From contig OZ038378.1 in the NCBI GenBank assembly GCA_964036045.1, positions 60,623,408 to 60,687,407 of the forward strand: a DNA stretch of 64,000 nt. The letters are read 5' to 3'. Under the pieces are notes generated by a model. That model made no database searches. It saw nothing but the letters and a program-made list of their open reading frames with translations, and was not told where the DNA came from. The translations under genes were made by a program, and so were the position numbers. This document shows positions 44,015-53,222 of the stretch, piece after piece (position 1 is the first letter of the stretch; each line of letters begins with the position of its first letter). Origin of the DNA: Eutreptiella sp. 'Long Island Sound 2002'. Taxonomy: Eukaryota; Euglenozoa; Euglenophyceae; Eutreptiales; Eutreptiaceae.

Positions 44015-44078
44015 GTGAAATTCGTACGAAATTCGTACGAAATTCGTACGAATTTCGTACGAATTTCGTACGAATTTA
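44015..44078. repeat. Element C palindrome array 1
   Basis: GAAATTCGTACGAA repeated three times, then TTCGTACGAATTTC repeated three times. The array is itself an inverted repeat. It lies upstream of a TTTCCCACAG acceptor and the dioxygenase ATG. Confidence 0.92.
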
Positions 44079-44127
44079 CCCTCATTTCCACTGTTTCGCT
44101 TTCCCACAGCTCTCAAACTCTTTGACA

Positions 44128-46047
44128 ATGTCGCAGCAGACTATGTCTCAGCTCGCCAGCCTGGCCTCGCGCCCCGACCCCGCAGCCGACACCCTCGCCC
44201 ACTACCAAGCCCTCCCCGTTGCCCACCATCAATTGGAGGAGGCAACGTACGAGTCGGAGGCACTGGGGGTGGATGCCATCGTGGGCTGGGCAGCCTCCCT
44301 CGACCCCTCCCCCGATGTCATCCACATCGACATGCGCAGCCCCACCCGCAACAGCTACCTCGGGGGGAGGGGATGGGCCACAACCCTGTGGAGGGAACTG
44401 CGCCACCAACTCCCCACCCTCAAATTTCTCCATCTGACCCCTCTCCCCTCTAGTGTTGACCAGCTCCTCAACTCGATGAGGAATAACCCTGTGGGGAAGC
44501 CTAAGGACGCCCACGTCCAGGTGTACCCCACCGCTAACCTCGTCCACCCCCCCCCCCACTGCGATATGGTGTGCCTGCAGGATCTTGCTGCAGGTGCACC
44601 AGCAGGCCACTCTTTTTTCCCCTTTTCTTGGCATCTCGCCAACCCCCGGTGGTGGGATGATTTGGGCATCGCCCCTTTCCATCCCACCATCCCCCCCCAG
44701 GTGCACGTCCCCGACGTCACCCACCCCACCTTCTACAGCACAACTTCTTTGCAATGGTACCGTGGTGCCTCATGCGCCCCCCCCTTCATTTCGAGTGAAC
44801 CCCCCCTCCGCACCGAACCCCTTCCCGACCCCCCTCATGGGGTGACGGGCAGCCCTGACCCCGCCCCCGACAGGGTTGGCCCCTCTCAGCCGCCCCTCAA
44901 CTTTGTTGATGGGAACGGCTACATTGTGCTTCGGGGGCTTGTGGAGGAACGGGATTGTGAGGTGGGGTGGAACAAGGTGATGAAGGCGTGGGGCAGCGGC
45001 GACGAAAAAGTCGTCGCAAAAAATTTTGAGCTCCTTTTCAACGCCGCGCGGAGTGAGGAGCAGGCCAAGGATCCCGAGCTCCCCCGCCGGTGGCAAAGCA
45101 AGAGCGCCTTGGGGTCGGGGGTGGGGGGGCCTCTCTTCAAGAAGTTCCACCCCCACCTCACCGAAAGTGTCCCTGGGGTTGAGGACCTCCACCCAATGAC
45201 GCCGGGCAGCGTCATTGTGGCCAGTGTGGGGAGTGGGCCGCAGCTCCCCCACACCGACGTGACCACCCACCCCGAAGTCCTCCCCCCCAGCGACAAGGCG
45301 GTGGGGGACTGCCACCTGAGTAGCTTCCTCTGCTTGTCAGAGGACTACCAGGTGGCGGTGCAGGCGGGGACGGCCCTGGGGGAGGCGGCGGAGGCGCGCT
45401 GGGACACCGTTCAGCTGCATCGGGGGGACATGCTGCTGATGGTGGCCACCAGCCGCCATCATGGATTGCCTGCCCACCCTGACTCCAAGGATGGGCTGCA
45501 GGGGGCTCTTTTTAACTTGTGGACCCCCGACCCCCGACACAAACACCACCAGGCCAACACCACACACTTGGACGCCATCCCCCCCAAGGAGGCCCTGGAC
45601 GTTGCTGGGGATTTGTCCAGCTGGGACCTCCCCAGCGTGGACCAGGTGTTGTGGGTGGGGAAGGGGGCGGTTGCGAGGGTGGGGTTGTGGGAGGGGGAGG
45701 CTGCCCAGGCCCTGTTCGCCGACCCCCCGCAGACGCTCCCGGCAGGCCCCCCCACCTCCCCCTTCCACCCCACCTTCATCTCCCGGTCGGCCCCGGCCGC
45801 CGACCTCGCCGTCATCGAGGTCGGCCCCCAGTGCATGCTGTTCTTCCTGGGCAGCGTGCACCAGCTGGAGGTCGTGAAGGGGGGCGATGTCGACGCGGAG
45901 TCGGAGATCCACTTCGCCTTGTCCGGCATTGCCCCCCCGGGTCGGCCGACCACGCTGTGGCACCTGGTGAACACGGTCCCAGCGTGGCGGTCGCCCAAGT
46001 GCGCGAGGACCGGGGCATGGAGCATCACCTGCCCATGCGACTGCAAG
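44128..46047 (+). CDS. Element C 2-oxoglutarate/Fe(II) dioxygenase-like protein
   Basis: ATG 44128 follows the leader AGCTCTCAAACTCTTTGACA. The open frame runs to a GT donor after GACTGCAAG (46047), 640 codons; read without splicing it would enter the array. VASVGSGPQLPHTDVTTHP gives HxD, and MLLMVATSRHHGLPAHPD gives the distal His. LFNLWTPD matches the strand after the His in element B, but the 2-oxoglutarate-binding Arg of B (GPGRALF) is not at the same place (GLQGALF). The C-terminus TCPCDCK resembles ICSCSEK of B. The N-terminal 250 residues have no known match. The frame is intact, unlike in B. Confidence 0.7.
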
Positions 46048-46093
46048 GTGTGCCTGCTTGTGTGTTTGCTTTGTGTATTTGCAACAATTGGAC

Positions 46094-46262
46094 GAAATTC
46101 ACGTGAAATTCGTACGAAATTCGTACGAATTTCGTACGAATTTCGTACGAATTTCACGTGAATAAATTTGTGTGAATTTTCTCGAGATGTGAAATTCGTA
46201 CGAAATTCGTACAAAATTCGTACGAATTTCGTACGAATTTCGTACGAATTTCTGTGAATTTC
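46094..46262. repeat. Element C palindrome array 2
   Basis: Two blocks of GAAATTCGTACGAA/TTCGTACGAATTTC (46104-46162 and 46192-46262), themselves inverted relative to each other, sit between the dioxygenase donor and ORF2. Confidence 0.92.
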
Positions 46263-46392
46263 GTCCAATTTGCTCCTTTTGCTCTTCCATTGCCCCGTGT
46301 CCACTCCCCCTTTCTCAATTTTTGCCTTGCACACCTCCCCACATCTGCATCCCGTTCACCGCTTGGTCGCCGGATATTCGGCACCACACCAG

Positions 46393-47912
46393 GCGCCAAT
46401 ACAAGCCCCGGCCCCGATTGCCTGAGGAGCACGCCGAGCCCGCCGAAGGCCCCGGTGGCGCCCAGCCTGCAGGCACCGGCGGTGGACGGGCACCAAGCGA
46501 GGCCGGCAGCGTGCGCAGTGTGGGGTCGCAGCGCTCTCGGCGTTCGGGAGGCAGCGAGGCCAGCACCGCCAGGGGGCATATGGCGCGCGAGGTGGTGGTG
46601 CCCCAGCCGTCCCGCGACGCGCTGGGCGAGGCCCACACCGACCCCCCCCTGGACCGGGTCACCTTGGCCGCCAGGCAGCCGGATCCGGCCTGGACCCAGC
46701 AGGTGCCGCCCGGGCCGGATGGGCGGCAGCGGCACCTCAGTGCCGTGTGGGACATGGAGTTGGAGTCGCGGGGGGTGCAGGGCACCCTCCGCATCTCCTT
46801 CCCCTGCCCCATTGTGCTCCGGGGGGGGTCCAACCTGCCTGAGGGGCAGGAGCTGGTGGGCATGTTTGCCTACCGGCTTGTGAGTGGGCACTGGCGGGTG
46901 CAGACGGGGGTGTCGGGGATCGGGGAGGGGGGGATGGTGACGACGGCAGGGATTTGTGGGCTGAATGTGCTCACGGGTTGGGAGCAGCGGAGGCCGGAGT
47001 GGGTGGACGTGGCATGGGTTGCCATGCGCGTCCATGTGGGGAGGCAGCGGAAGATGGGGGTGGTGGCTGACGTCATTGACGTCGAGGAGGACGAACCCCC
47101 CCCCACGCGCAAGCGGAAAGGGCGCCCCGAAGGGGACACGGGCTTCACCCCCCCCCCCCCCCAAAGCCCCGCGTACGGCCACCCCGGGGGAGCGGGCAGG
47201 GCGGGCGGAGCAGGCGGAGCCGTCGGGGGGGCCGGGGCAGAGGGGGGTGGTGCAGGAGTGGGTGGACCAGCGGCGGGCGGGGGCGTGGGAGGCACGCGCC
47301 ATCAGCGCGGAGGCCGCCAACCGCGACCTCGAGGCCCGTCTGTCCAGGGTCCACGAGGACAGGCGGGACTGCGAGTCGCGGTTGGCGGACGTCACCAGGG
47401 AGCGTGACCGGCTGGCCACCAAGGTGAAGACCGTGGAGCGTGACGTGGCGACGTTGCGCAAGGCAAAGCCAGCGGCACAGCCAGCAGAGGCAGTGGAGAG
47501 GGCTGAGGGTGCCGAGGCCCCCGCCCCCCCGGGTGACAGGGGGGGGGGCAGTGCTGCCGGTGTCCGGTACCTCCTGGCCGGCGCACAGGCCTGGCATGCC
47601 CAGGCCGAGGCATGCGCCGGCCAGGTGTCCGCAGTGTCCACCGGCCTGCGGATGGCCATCATGGCCAGTGGCCAGCAGGTCGATGTGGACAGCGTGGCCC
47701 CGGACGCCCCCAAGGTGACTGCCGCACTGGAGGAAGTGCGCCGGCAGTACCCCCCCCACCGCCTCACGTCGGCGGCCATGGACCCCTCCTTTGTGGAGGC
47801 GGTGGCGGAGCAGAGCTCCCAGGGCTCCGCTAGCAGGAGCTCTGCTCCCGGGGGGGGGGGGGTGCGTAGGTACCCTCCGGAGCACCTGTCCTTTCTAACC
47901 ACGACTTTCTAA
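46393..47912 (+). pseudogene. Element C ORF2, globular domain plus coiled coil
   Basis: A CACACCAG acceptor at 46392 precedes RQYKPRPRLPEEHAEP. Its phase does not match the dioxygenase donor, so the start is uncertain. A domain (HLSAVWDMELESRGVQGTLRI ... LVSGHWRVQTGVSGIGEGG, about 46730-47060) parallels the ordered domain of B ORF2. A basic RKRKGRP segment follows. The frame shifts at C15 (47148-47162). A coiled coil follows (NRDLEARLSRVHEDRRDCESRL...), then an Ala-rich C-terminal helical region. No family is recognised. Confidence 0.6.
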
Positions 47913-48250
47913 CCACGACGAATGTTATCCTGCCCCCCCCCCCCCAAGCATGGGCAGTTTGACCGATATGTGGGGTACTCCCCCCCCACTGTGCGAAATT
48001 TTCTGCAGCACTGTTTGTACATTACCCCCTGACCTGATGTGCCCCCTGACCTGTTAACCTGTTAACCTGTTAATTTGCGATTCCTTTCTGCGGAACTGTT
48101 TGTATATTACACTGCTGGCTGAGTGACAGCCGGAATGACAGCATGAGACAATGACAATGATAATGACAGCATGAGCACCATCCTGAGCTTGCTTTGTGAG
48201 GGTCAACGAGGGCACAAGGATGAGGCTTTGGCAGAAATTCTGTGACAGTC
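47913..48250. other. Spacer in element C
   Basis: C-rich runs, a short CTGTTAAC repeat (48051-48075) and GACA/ATGACAG repeats. No gene. Confidence 0.5.
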
Positions 48251-48251
48251 A

Positions 48252-48392
48252 TGTGAAATTCGCACGAAATTCGTACGAATTTCGTACGAATTTCGTACGA
48301 ATTTCACATTTTCAGAATATTCACACATTTCTATTCATGTGAAATTCGTACGAAATTCGTACGAATTTCGTACGAATTTCGTGCGAATCTAT
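48252..48392. repeat. Element C palindrome array 3
   Basis: Two blocks of GAAATTCGTACGAATTTC units, 48254-48306 and 48338-48390, upstream of a CATTCAACAG acceptor and the transposase ATG. Confidence 0.92.
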
Positions 48393-48507
48393 GTGATTTT
48401 CTTTTAATTGCATGCGAATCACAGTAGAGAGAGTGGTCTGCGGCAGGGGGATGGTAGAAACTTTGCGATGACTGCCTGCCCATTCAACAGGTCCTGTATC
48501 TCACATC

Positions 48508-50271
48508 ATGCCACGGCCCAAGGAGCCATTCCATCTGGTAGCGGATCGTACACGACGGCGGCGCGTACAAGAGCTCCAGGAGGTTGTTTCCAAGGAGCTT
48601 GCAGCACCCTACACCGTCAAGTACCTGCCCGACACGGGGCAAATAGTGCTTACCCCCGAAACAAGAATTGTAGCCACCGTCCAGCCCGAGCCCACCCAGC
48701 AGGAGAGGTTGATTATGGCCGTGTGGAGGATCCGGTCATTGCACCCCTCTAGGACAGAGTCCCGGTACCTGGTGGGGAGCATGACGTACGGTGTGGTATG
48801 GGACCAGGTGTACGGCATGCTCCGGCAGCTAGCGTTGCCGGAGTCCCGGGCGTTTACTGCCTATACGGGTGACGACACGGCCATCAATGGTGCGGCCTGC
48901 TACCTACCTGACCGCATCGCCCACCTATTCAAGTGTCGACCACCACCACCCTCGGCCATCATGCAGCCCGGGGACCGACGGCTGCATTGGTTGCCTATTG
49001 CGGTGGACGGTACATCGAGGCATGAGGCCTCGTACGTCCATTGCACGCTTGGTGGCACCGCCAGCCCCAACCAACTATCTAGTTGGTGGCTACTAGGGGG
49101 CAGTGAAAAGTGGGACACCCTCTACGCGGCCTCCGAGGAAATTGATTTTGATGATGAGTTGCGCAAGGCCGCAACCGTAAGTTTTAAGGATGCGGCAGGG
49201 AACGATAGGCAGTCCCTTTTTTTTCTGTGTGCAGATGGTAAGGCACAGGTGCTCATGGCGGGCTGCCAAAACTGGAAGGCAGAATCCCCTGGTGCCACTG
49301 TGTGTTGGGTCTGCATGCGTAACCGTGCTCTGTGCCTTGCTACCTTTGGCACAGCAAGTGCGATAGACGGCAACTGGGAACCAGCCGTTGCCATAAGTGC
49401 TATATATAGGACCATTATGAGTGATAGGCGAGTGCCTGATTATGGCCTCCATGGGGTCCTTCGTGTCCTGTTGTGTGCAGTCAACGGGACACGGGACCTA
49501 GTTGTACAATTGACAGGGAAGGCACCGGCCACTGTGGCACGCACCATGCTGCAACCGGTTTTAGATGAGGCACGGCTTGCTGCACGAACTTGCACCCGTG
49601 CCTCATGAAATAATGACAAGGCAAACAGCAAGGGGAAGGTGAGGATGGAGTGTGCTGCTGCCATCCATTTCATGCGCAATAAGGGTTGGGAGAAGATAAT
49701 AGATGCTTGCCTAGAGCAGCCTAGTGTCAGGCAGCATCAAGTAGGGGGAAAAAGTTGGGAGTCGGTGTGCAAAACGTGGTGGGAGAATTTTGCAAGCATG
49801 TGTGTATACGCGTGGCGTTCCGCATGGTTCTCCGGGGCCGACTTGGGGCGGCTCCGGAACCATAGCATAGCCATGGGCGCTGCCCACAATGAGCTCCAGT
49901 GGGGCAAACTTCTGTGGACGCATCTTTGGATCGACCACATGTATTATTTTGCAAAGAAGTGGAGAATCTTGTCAAAGTTCTCCTGCTTTGCCATGGAGGG
50001 AAGTCACCGGAGGCTGAAGCGCATGTTGCGCAACAGCGGGGGCCTAAGCCTCCTCCGGGGGAGACTAGGGGTGCAAGTGGTTGTGGACAACCACACCATT
50101 GACGATAGCCTTTGGTTGCATGGGTGGGATGCGACCAAAAGGGCTCAACATGGGCAAGGGCCCATAAGTGTACAAACGTATGCAAGCCGCACAAGAAGAC
50201 GGCTTCTAACCGACATGCAGCACCTTCAGACTCTACAGCGGCGGTTCCGGTGCCGCAAGAGACGGACATGA
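48508..50271 (+). pseudogene. Element C transposase, RAG1/Transib/CMC-type, one in-frame stop
   Basis: ATG 48508 starts MPRPKEPFHLVADRTRRRRV. Motifs in order are WLPIAVDGTSRHEASY (first Asp), FFLCADGKAQVLMAGC (second Asp), ATVCWVCMRN (CxxC), VPDYGLHGVLR, LLWTHLWIDHMYYF (Hx4H), and CFAMEGSHRRLKRMLRN (Glu, 20 positions after the second His). The only defect is TGA at 49606, in a variable linker that element B fills with a Lys/Glu-rich insert. B and C share this architecture throughout, which supports a single protein. Confidence 0.8.
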
Positions 50272-50381
50272 GATGACCTTACGAACCCAGACCATTGTTG
50301 CCTGTGACCGGGGTGCATGCTGGGGGGCTTACTAGGGGTGTGAGGACAAATCAGGGGGTGCACACGGGTAACATTTGTGTA

Positions 50382-50480
50382 AATTCACGTGAATTCACGC
50401 GAATTCACGTGAAATTCGTACGAAATTCGTACGAAATTCGTATGAATTTCACGTCAATTCACGTGAATTCACGGCTGTGA
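50382..50480. repeat. Element C palindrome array 4
   Basis: AATTCACGTGAATTCACG units frame GAAATTCGTACGAA repeats. A smaller AATTCACGTGAAATTCACG block lies at 50671-50689, close to the right end. Confidence 0.9.
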
Positions 50481-50850
50481 ATCGGCTACAGGCTTGCCGG
50501 GTTCCGGCACCTCTCGTTTTGGGCACGGTGCGGACATGATGCATGCTTTTGGGGCGGGACTTTCATTGGATGATGCGTAACAAAGCTAGGGGAGGAATTT
50601 TGGCCCCTCAAAGCCCTTGAAGCGAACCAAGAATATGGCATTTTCCCCCAAAAACCTCAAATTTTGGGTAAATTCACGTGAAATTCACGCAATTATTCAA
50701 ACGGCCACTTAACGGCCGTTCACGAAGGGTACACCTGTGTCAAGGGCCGCTCATCATAGTGCCACACCGACTCACTAGACTCACTTCTACCATCAGCGAG
50801 CAAGTCCACAGAGCCACCTGATTGGGAGGACGTCACACTAAGCTTTGCAG

Positions 50851-50998
50851 GGCTCGAATCGGCTACGGGAGCAGGGTGAGGAGGAGCCTCCACTGGTTCA
50901 CGGCTCGAATTGGCCACGGGAGTAGGGTGAGGAGGAGCCTCCACCGGTTCAGGGCTCGAATCGGCCACGGGAGCAGGTTGAGGAGGAGCCTCCACCCA
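50851..50998. repeat. 51-bp minisatellite, three copies
   Basis: GGCTCGAAT.GGC.ACGGGAG starts at 50851, 50902 and 50953. On the minus strand it stays open as a 17-residue repeat (PVADSSPEPVEAPPH), so it may be coding. Confidence 0.8.
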
Positions 50999-51012
50999 TA
51001 AGCCCATAAAAT

Positions 51013-51150
51013 TTGGGGTTAACCCGTTTCTTTCCAGAAAAGCGAGTTAATAGCCCGTTTTCATTGAGGAAAACGGGTTAACCCCTGCCAAAACTGTGGA
51101 CAAGTTAACCCGTTTTTCAGCCAAATAAAATGGGCTATTAACCCGTTTTT
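51013..51150. repeat. AACCCGTTTT inverted-repeat cluster, right copy (element F)
   Basis: It contains AGCCCGTTTTCATTGAGGAAAACGGGTT and AACCCGTTTTTCAGCCAAATAAAATGGGC, which are reverse complements (with a few differences) of blocks at 43035-43130. The two clusters flank element C. Confidence 0.7.
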
Positions 51151-51165
51151 AATGCTAATTGTGCT

Positions 51166-51650
51166 GTGCGGGTCGTTCAAGCGCTTGGTGATGATGTGGA
51201 GGGTGTGACAGAGCTTCCTGGCCCCCCTGAGTCTCCCCCCCCCCCAGCAACCAAGTTTAAGGATACTTCAACTTGGGCGCGGGGGGGGGTCGAGGAGACT
51301 GTTCAGGCCACCCCCAACCCACTCGAAGGCAACGAGGCCTCCGCCGAGCAGTGCGTGGAAAGCCCGGACGCCAGGCCGCAACCTTCCATGGCCACTCCCA
51401 CAGAGGAGGACACCCATCCCAAGGTCCTCCTCCGTGGAGAGTGGCGCAAGGTGCCGGATGGCTACCCAGCAGATGCATCTGGCCAGTTGGCCAGCTAGAG
51501 CGTGACCAGCTTTTCATCAATGACCTGTCCAAGCAGCTAGTAGCAGAGTTACGCGCCGCTTGTTAGTTCAACCCCAATGCTTGTGCAAAGCTCAAGGCCA
51601 GCGACACCAAAACGAATTTGTTCTACAAGCGTGCATTCTGCAACTATCTG
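51166..51650 (+). pseudogene. Degraded unidentified ORF
   Basis: A frame with Pro/Glu-rich text and LLRGEWRKVPDGYPADASGQL continues in another frame as LERDQLFINDLSKQLVAELR. Then, past a TAG, it reads NACAKLKASDTKTNLFYKRAFCNYL. Frameshift and stops indicate decay. No family is recognised. Confidence 0.35.
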
Positions 51651-51780
51651 TAGCGGCTGCATATCTGTGGGTTGTATTTTCCTCCGCCCGTCTTTTGTAC
51701 CAATGGTGGAGCGTATAAGATTGCTATTATGTTGGGCCGATGCCAGTGCCTTGGTGGCCTATAATGGTGGCACTAGCGTT

Positions 51781-51896
51781 GGCCATGGCCTGTGAGGACT
51801 CTTTTTCTTGAGCCTGATTTTGTTCCTAGCGCTGGCACACTGGATTGTGGACATGGCCTTGTCAGGACTCTTTTTTGGGGCCTAATTTTGAGTCTT
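51781..51896. repeat. Direct repeat of about 46 bp
   Basis: GGCCATGGCCTGTGAGGACTC and GGACATGGCCTTGTCAGGACTC start similar copies at about 51781 and 51849, immediately left of the hairpin element. Confidence 0.5.
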
Positions 51897-52141
51897 GTAA
51901 CTGCTAAGGTGTGGCCTTTTTTGTTCACATGGACACGTACGGGTTGAAATCTCAACTTGTACGCACTGATTTTCCACACCGTACTGGGTACCAAACGCGC
52001 ACGGGCTGCGTACGATTTTGCGCCAAACGCGTTCGGAGTGCGTACCGTTTGGTAAATCAGTGCGTACGAGTTGGGATTTCAACACGTACGTGTCGGGATT
52101 TTAACACGTACGTGTCCATGTGAACAGATCTTAGCAGCTAC
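51897..52141. mobile_element. 245-bp hairpin, MITE-like element
   Basis: The ends GTAACTGCTAAG and CTTAGCAGCTAC pair with one mismatch. Inside, TGTTCACATGGACACGTACG and its complement (52107-52126) form long arms, with AAATC.CAACACGTACGTG repeats. The centre carries GCGTACGATTTTGCGCCAAACGCG. CpG-centred palindromes (CACGTACGTG) recall the arrays of elements A-E. Confidence 0.75.
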
Positions 52142-52896
52142 ACTAGTGCCAATGACACCATGTGTAACTACGTTATATTGGTCGAGTCCCAACTAATTGG
52201 TGGCCACGCAGAGTACTATGTGCTTTGTGGACTCCGCGTCCCATCATTAAGGTCGCTATTGGGTGCCGTACGGAACCGACAGCTTTACATATTGCCCATG
52301 TATTGCAAAGGTTGCATTTCTTTGAATTTTGGAAACTTTTTTTTACATAATTTGCAGCTCTCACCGCAAAAAAAATTACTCGCCCTTACTGCAAAAAAAA
52401 CTTCAATTTTTTTTCAAATTCGCATGACTTACCACAAAGAAAAATTGCACGGAATCACCGCAAAAAAAAACACCACTAGACCATTTTTTTTGTACACAAC
52501 TTGCATTTTTCACCCATGGGGCCCAACAACTTTAGGGGGGGTTGGGGTCAGTATTGGAGGCTAAGCACCCCCCCTGACAACCCCTACTAGTGAGTGAGCT
52601 GCATATTAGGAGATGCAAAATGGCATCGCAATGATAAGAGTACTTGCGTGCAAATCGATTGAGCCCACATGGCTGCAACAAAAATTGCACAATAGCGAAG
52701 TTATAACCTACCTATGGTGTATGAAATCCGTGCAATTGTAGCACTTGGTCACCTATCAACACACTATGGAGGCGGCATGGTCATGACTGGGGGACATATC
52801 AGCTCTCCCCCTCCAAGTCAAGCAAGCATGGGATCTGCTGTTGCGGCCTAGGGGCCTTGCATGCTGTCTGACTGTGGTGAAGAGCCACAAACACCC
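52142..52896. other. Unassigned region with ACCGCAAAAAAAA repeats
   Basis: Around 52366-52480, short units such as CACCGCAAAAAAAA and TTACTGCAAAAAAAA repeat irregularly. No gene is supported. Confidence 0.4.
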
Positions 52897-53092
52897 CTAT
52901 TGCAATCTAGGGTGTGGGGAGAAAGGGGTCTTCCCGAGATCATCCAACACCTCAAACGGCCTCCAATTCTCTCGTGCCTCCCCATTGCACCTTACCCACA
53001 GTGTTTCACACATGCGCTCCGCGCTTTGGCCAAAGTGAGTAGCCGTCACGTAGTTGAATACTCTCTCACATGAACATGAGCTTGCCTCAACC
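52897..53092 (-). pseudogene. hAT-like transposase, C-terminal fragment
   Basis: SSCSCERVFNYVTATHFGQS followed by ERMCETLWVRCN resembles the hAT C-terminal dimerisation region (S..ERVFS...R...E.L...N) with its catalytic Glu. The gene continues to the right of the retroelement at 57471-57868, so it was split by that insertion. Confidence 0.45.
53006..53092. repeat. 87-bp direct repeat, left copy
   Basis: Repeated at 57471-57557 with two mismatches by eye. The two copies bracket the tyrosine-recombinase retroelement. Confidence 0.9.
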
Positions 53093-53222
53093 AAGGGATT
53101 TGCCTATAGGCGAATCACACGATTCACCCCATAATCCCACTCATATGCACTATCACTATAGAATCTTTTAAAGATTTTTGAGTTCTCAGGCCCGTCCGGC
53201 CAAGTAAGGAGATCCGTACCAA

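Larger units (their letters stand above)
43748..50733 (+). mobile_element. Element C: about 7.0-kb transposon with dioxygenase, ORF2 and transposase
   Basis: The exact 16-bp inverted ends TGTACCCTTCGTGAAC (43748) and complement (ending 50733) extend imperfectly inward through GGCCGTTTGAAT. All three genes are on the plus strand in the order dioxygenase, ORF2, transposase, with arrays of GAAATTCGTACGAATTTC between and beyond them. A second, gene-less left end is at 26455-26755. Flanks CC/CC could be a 2-bp duplication, but this is weak. Confidence 0.85.

Noticed and set aside
44015-44078. Possible CRISPR array (short repeats with short spacers)
   Set aside because: Repeats are self-complementary and nearly contiguous, spacers are absent or tiny, and the context is eukaryotic transposon sequence with introns.
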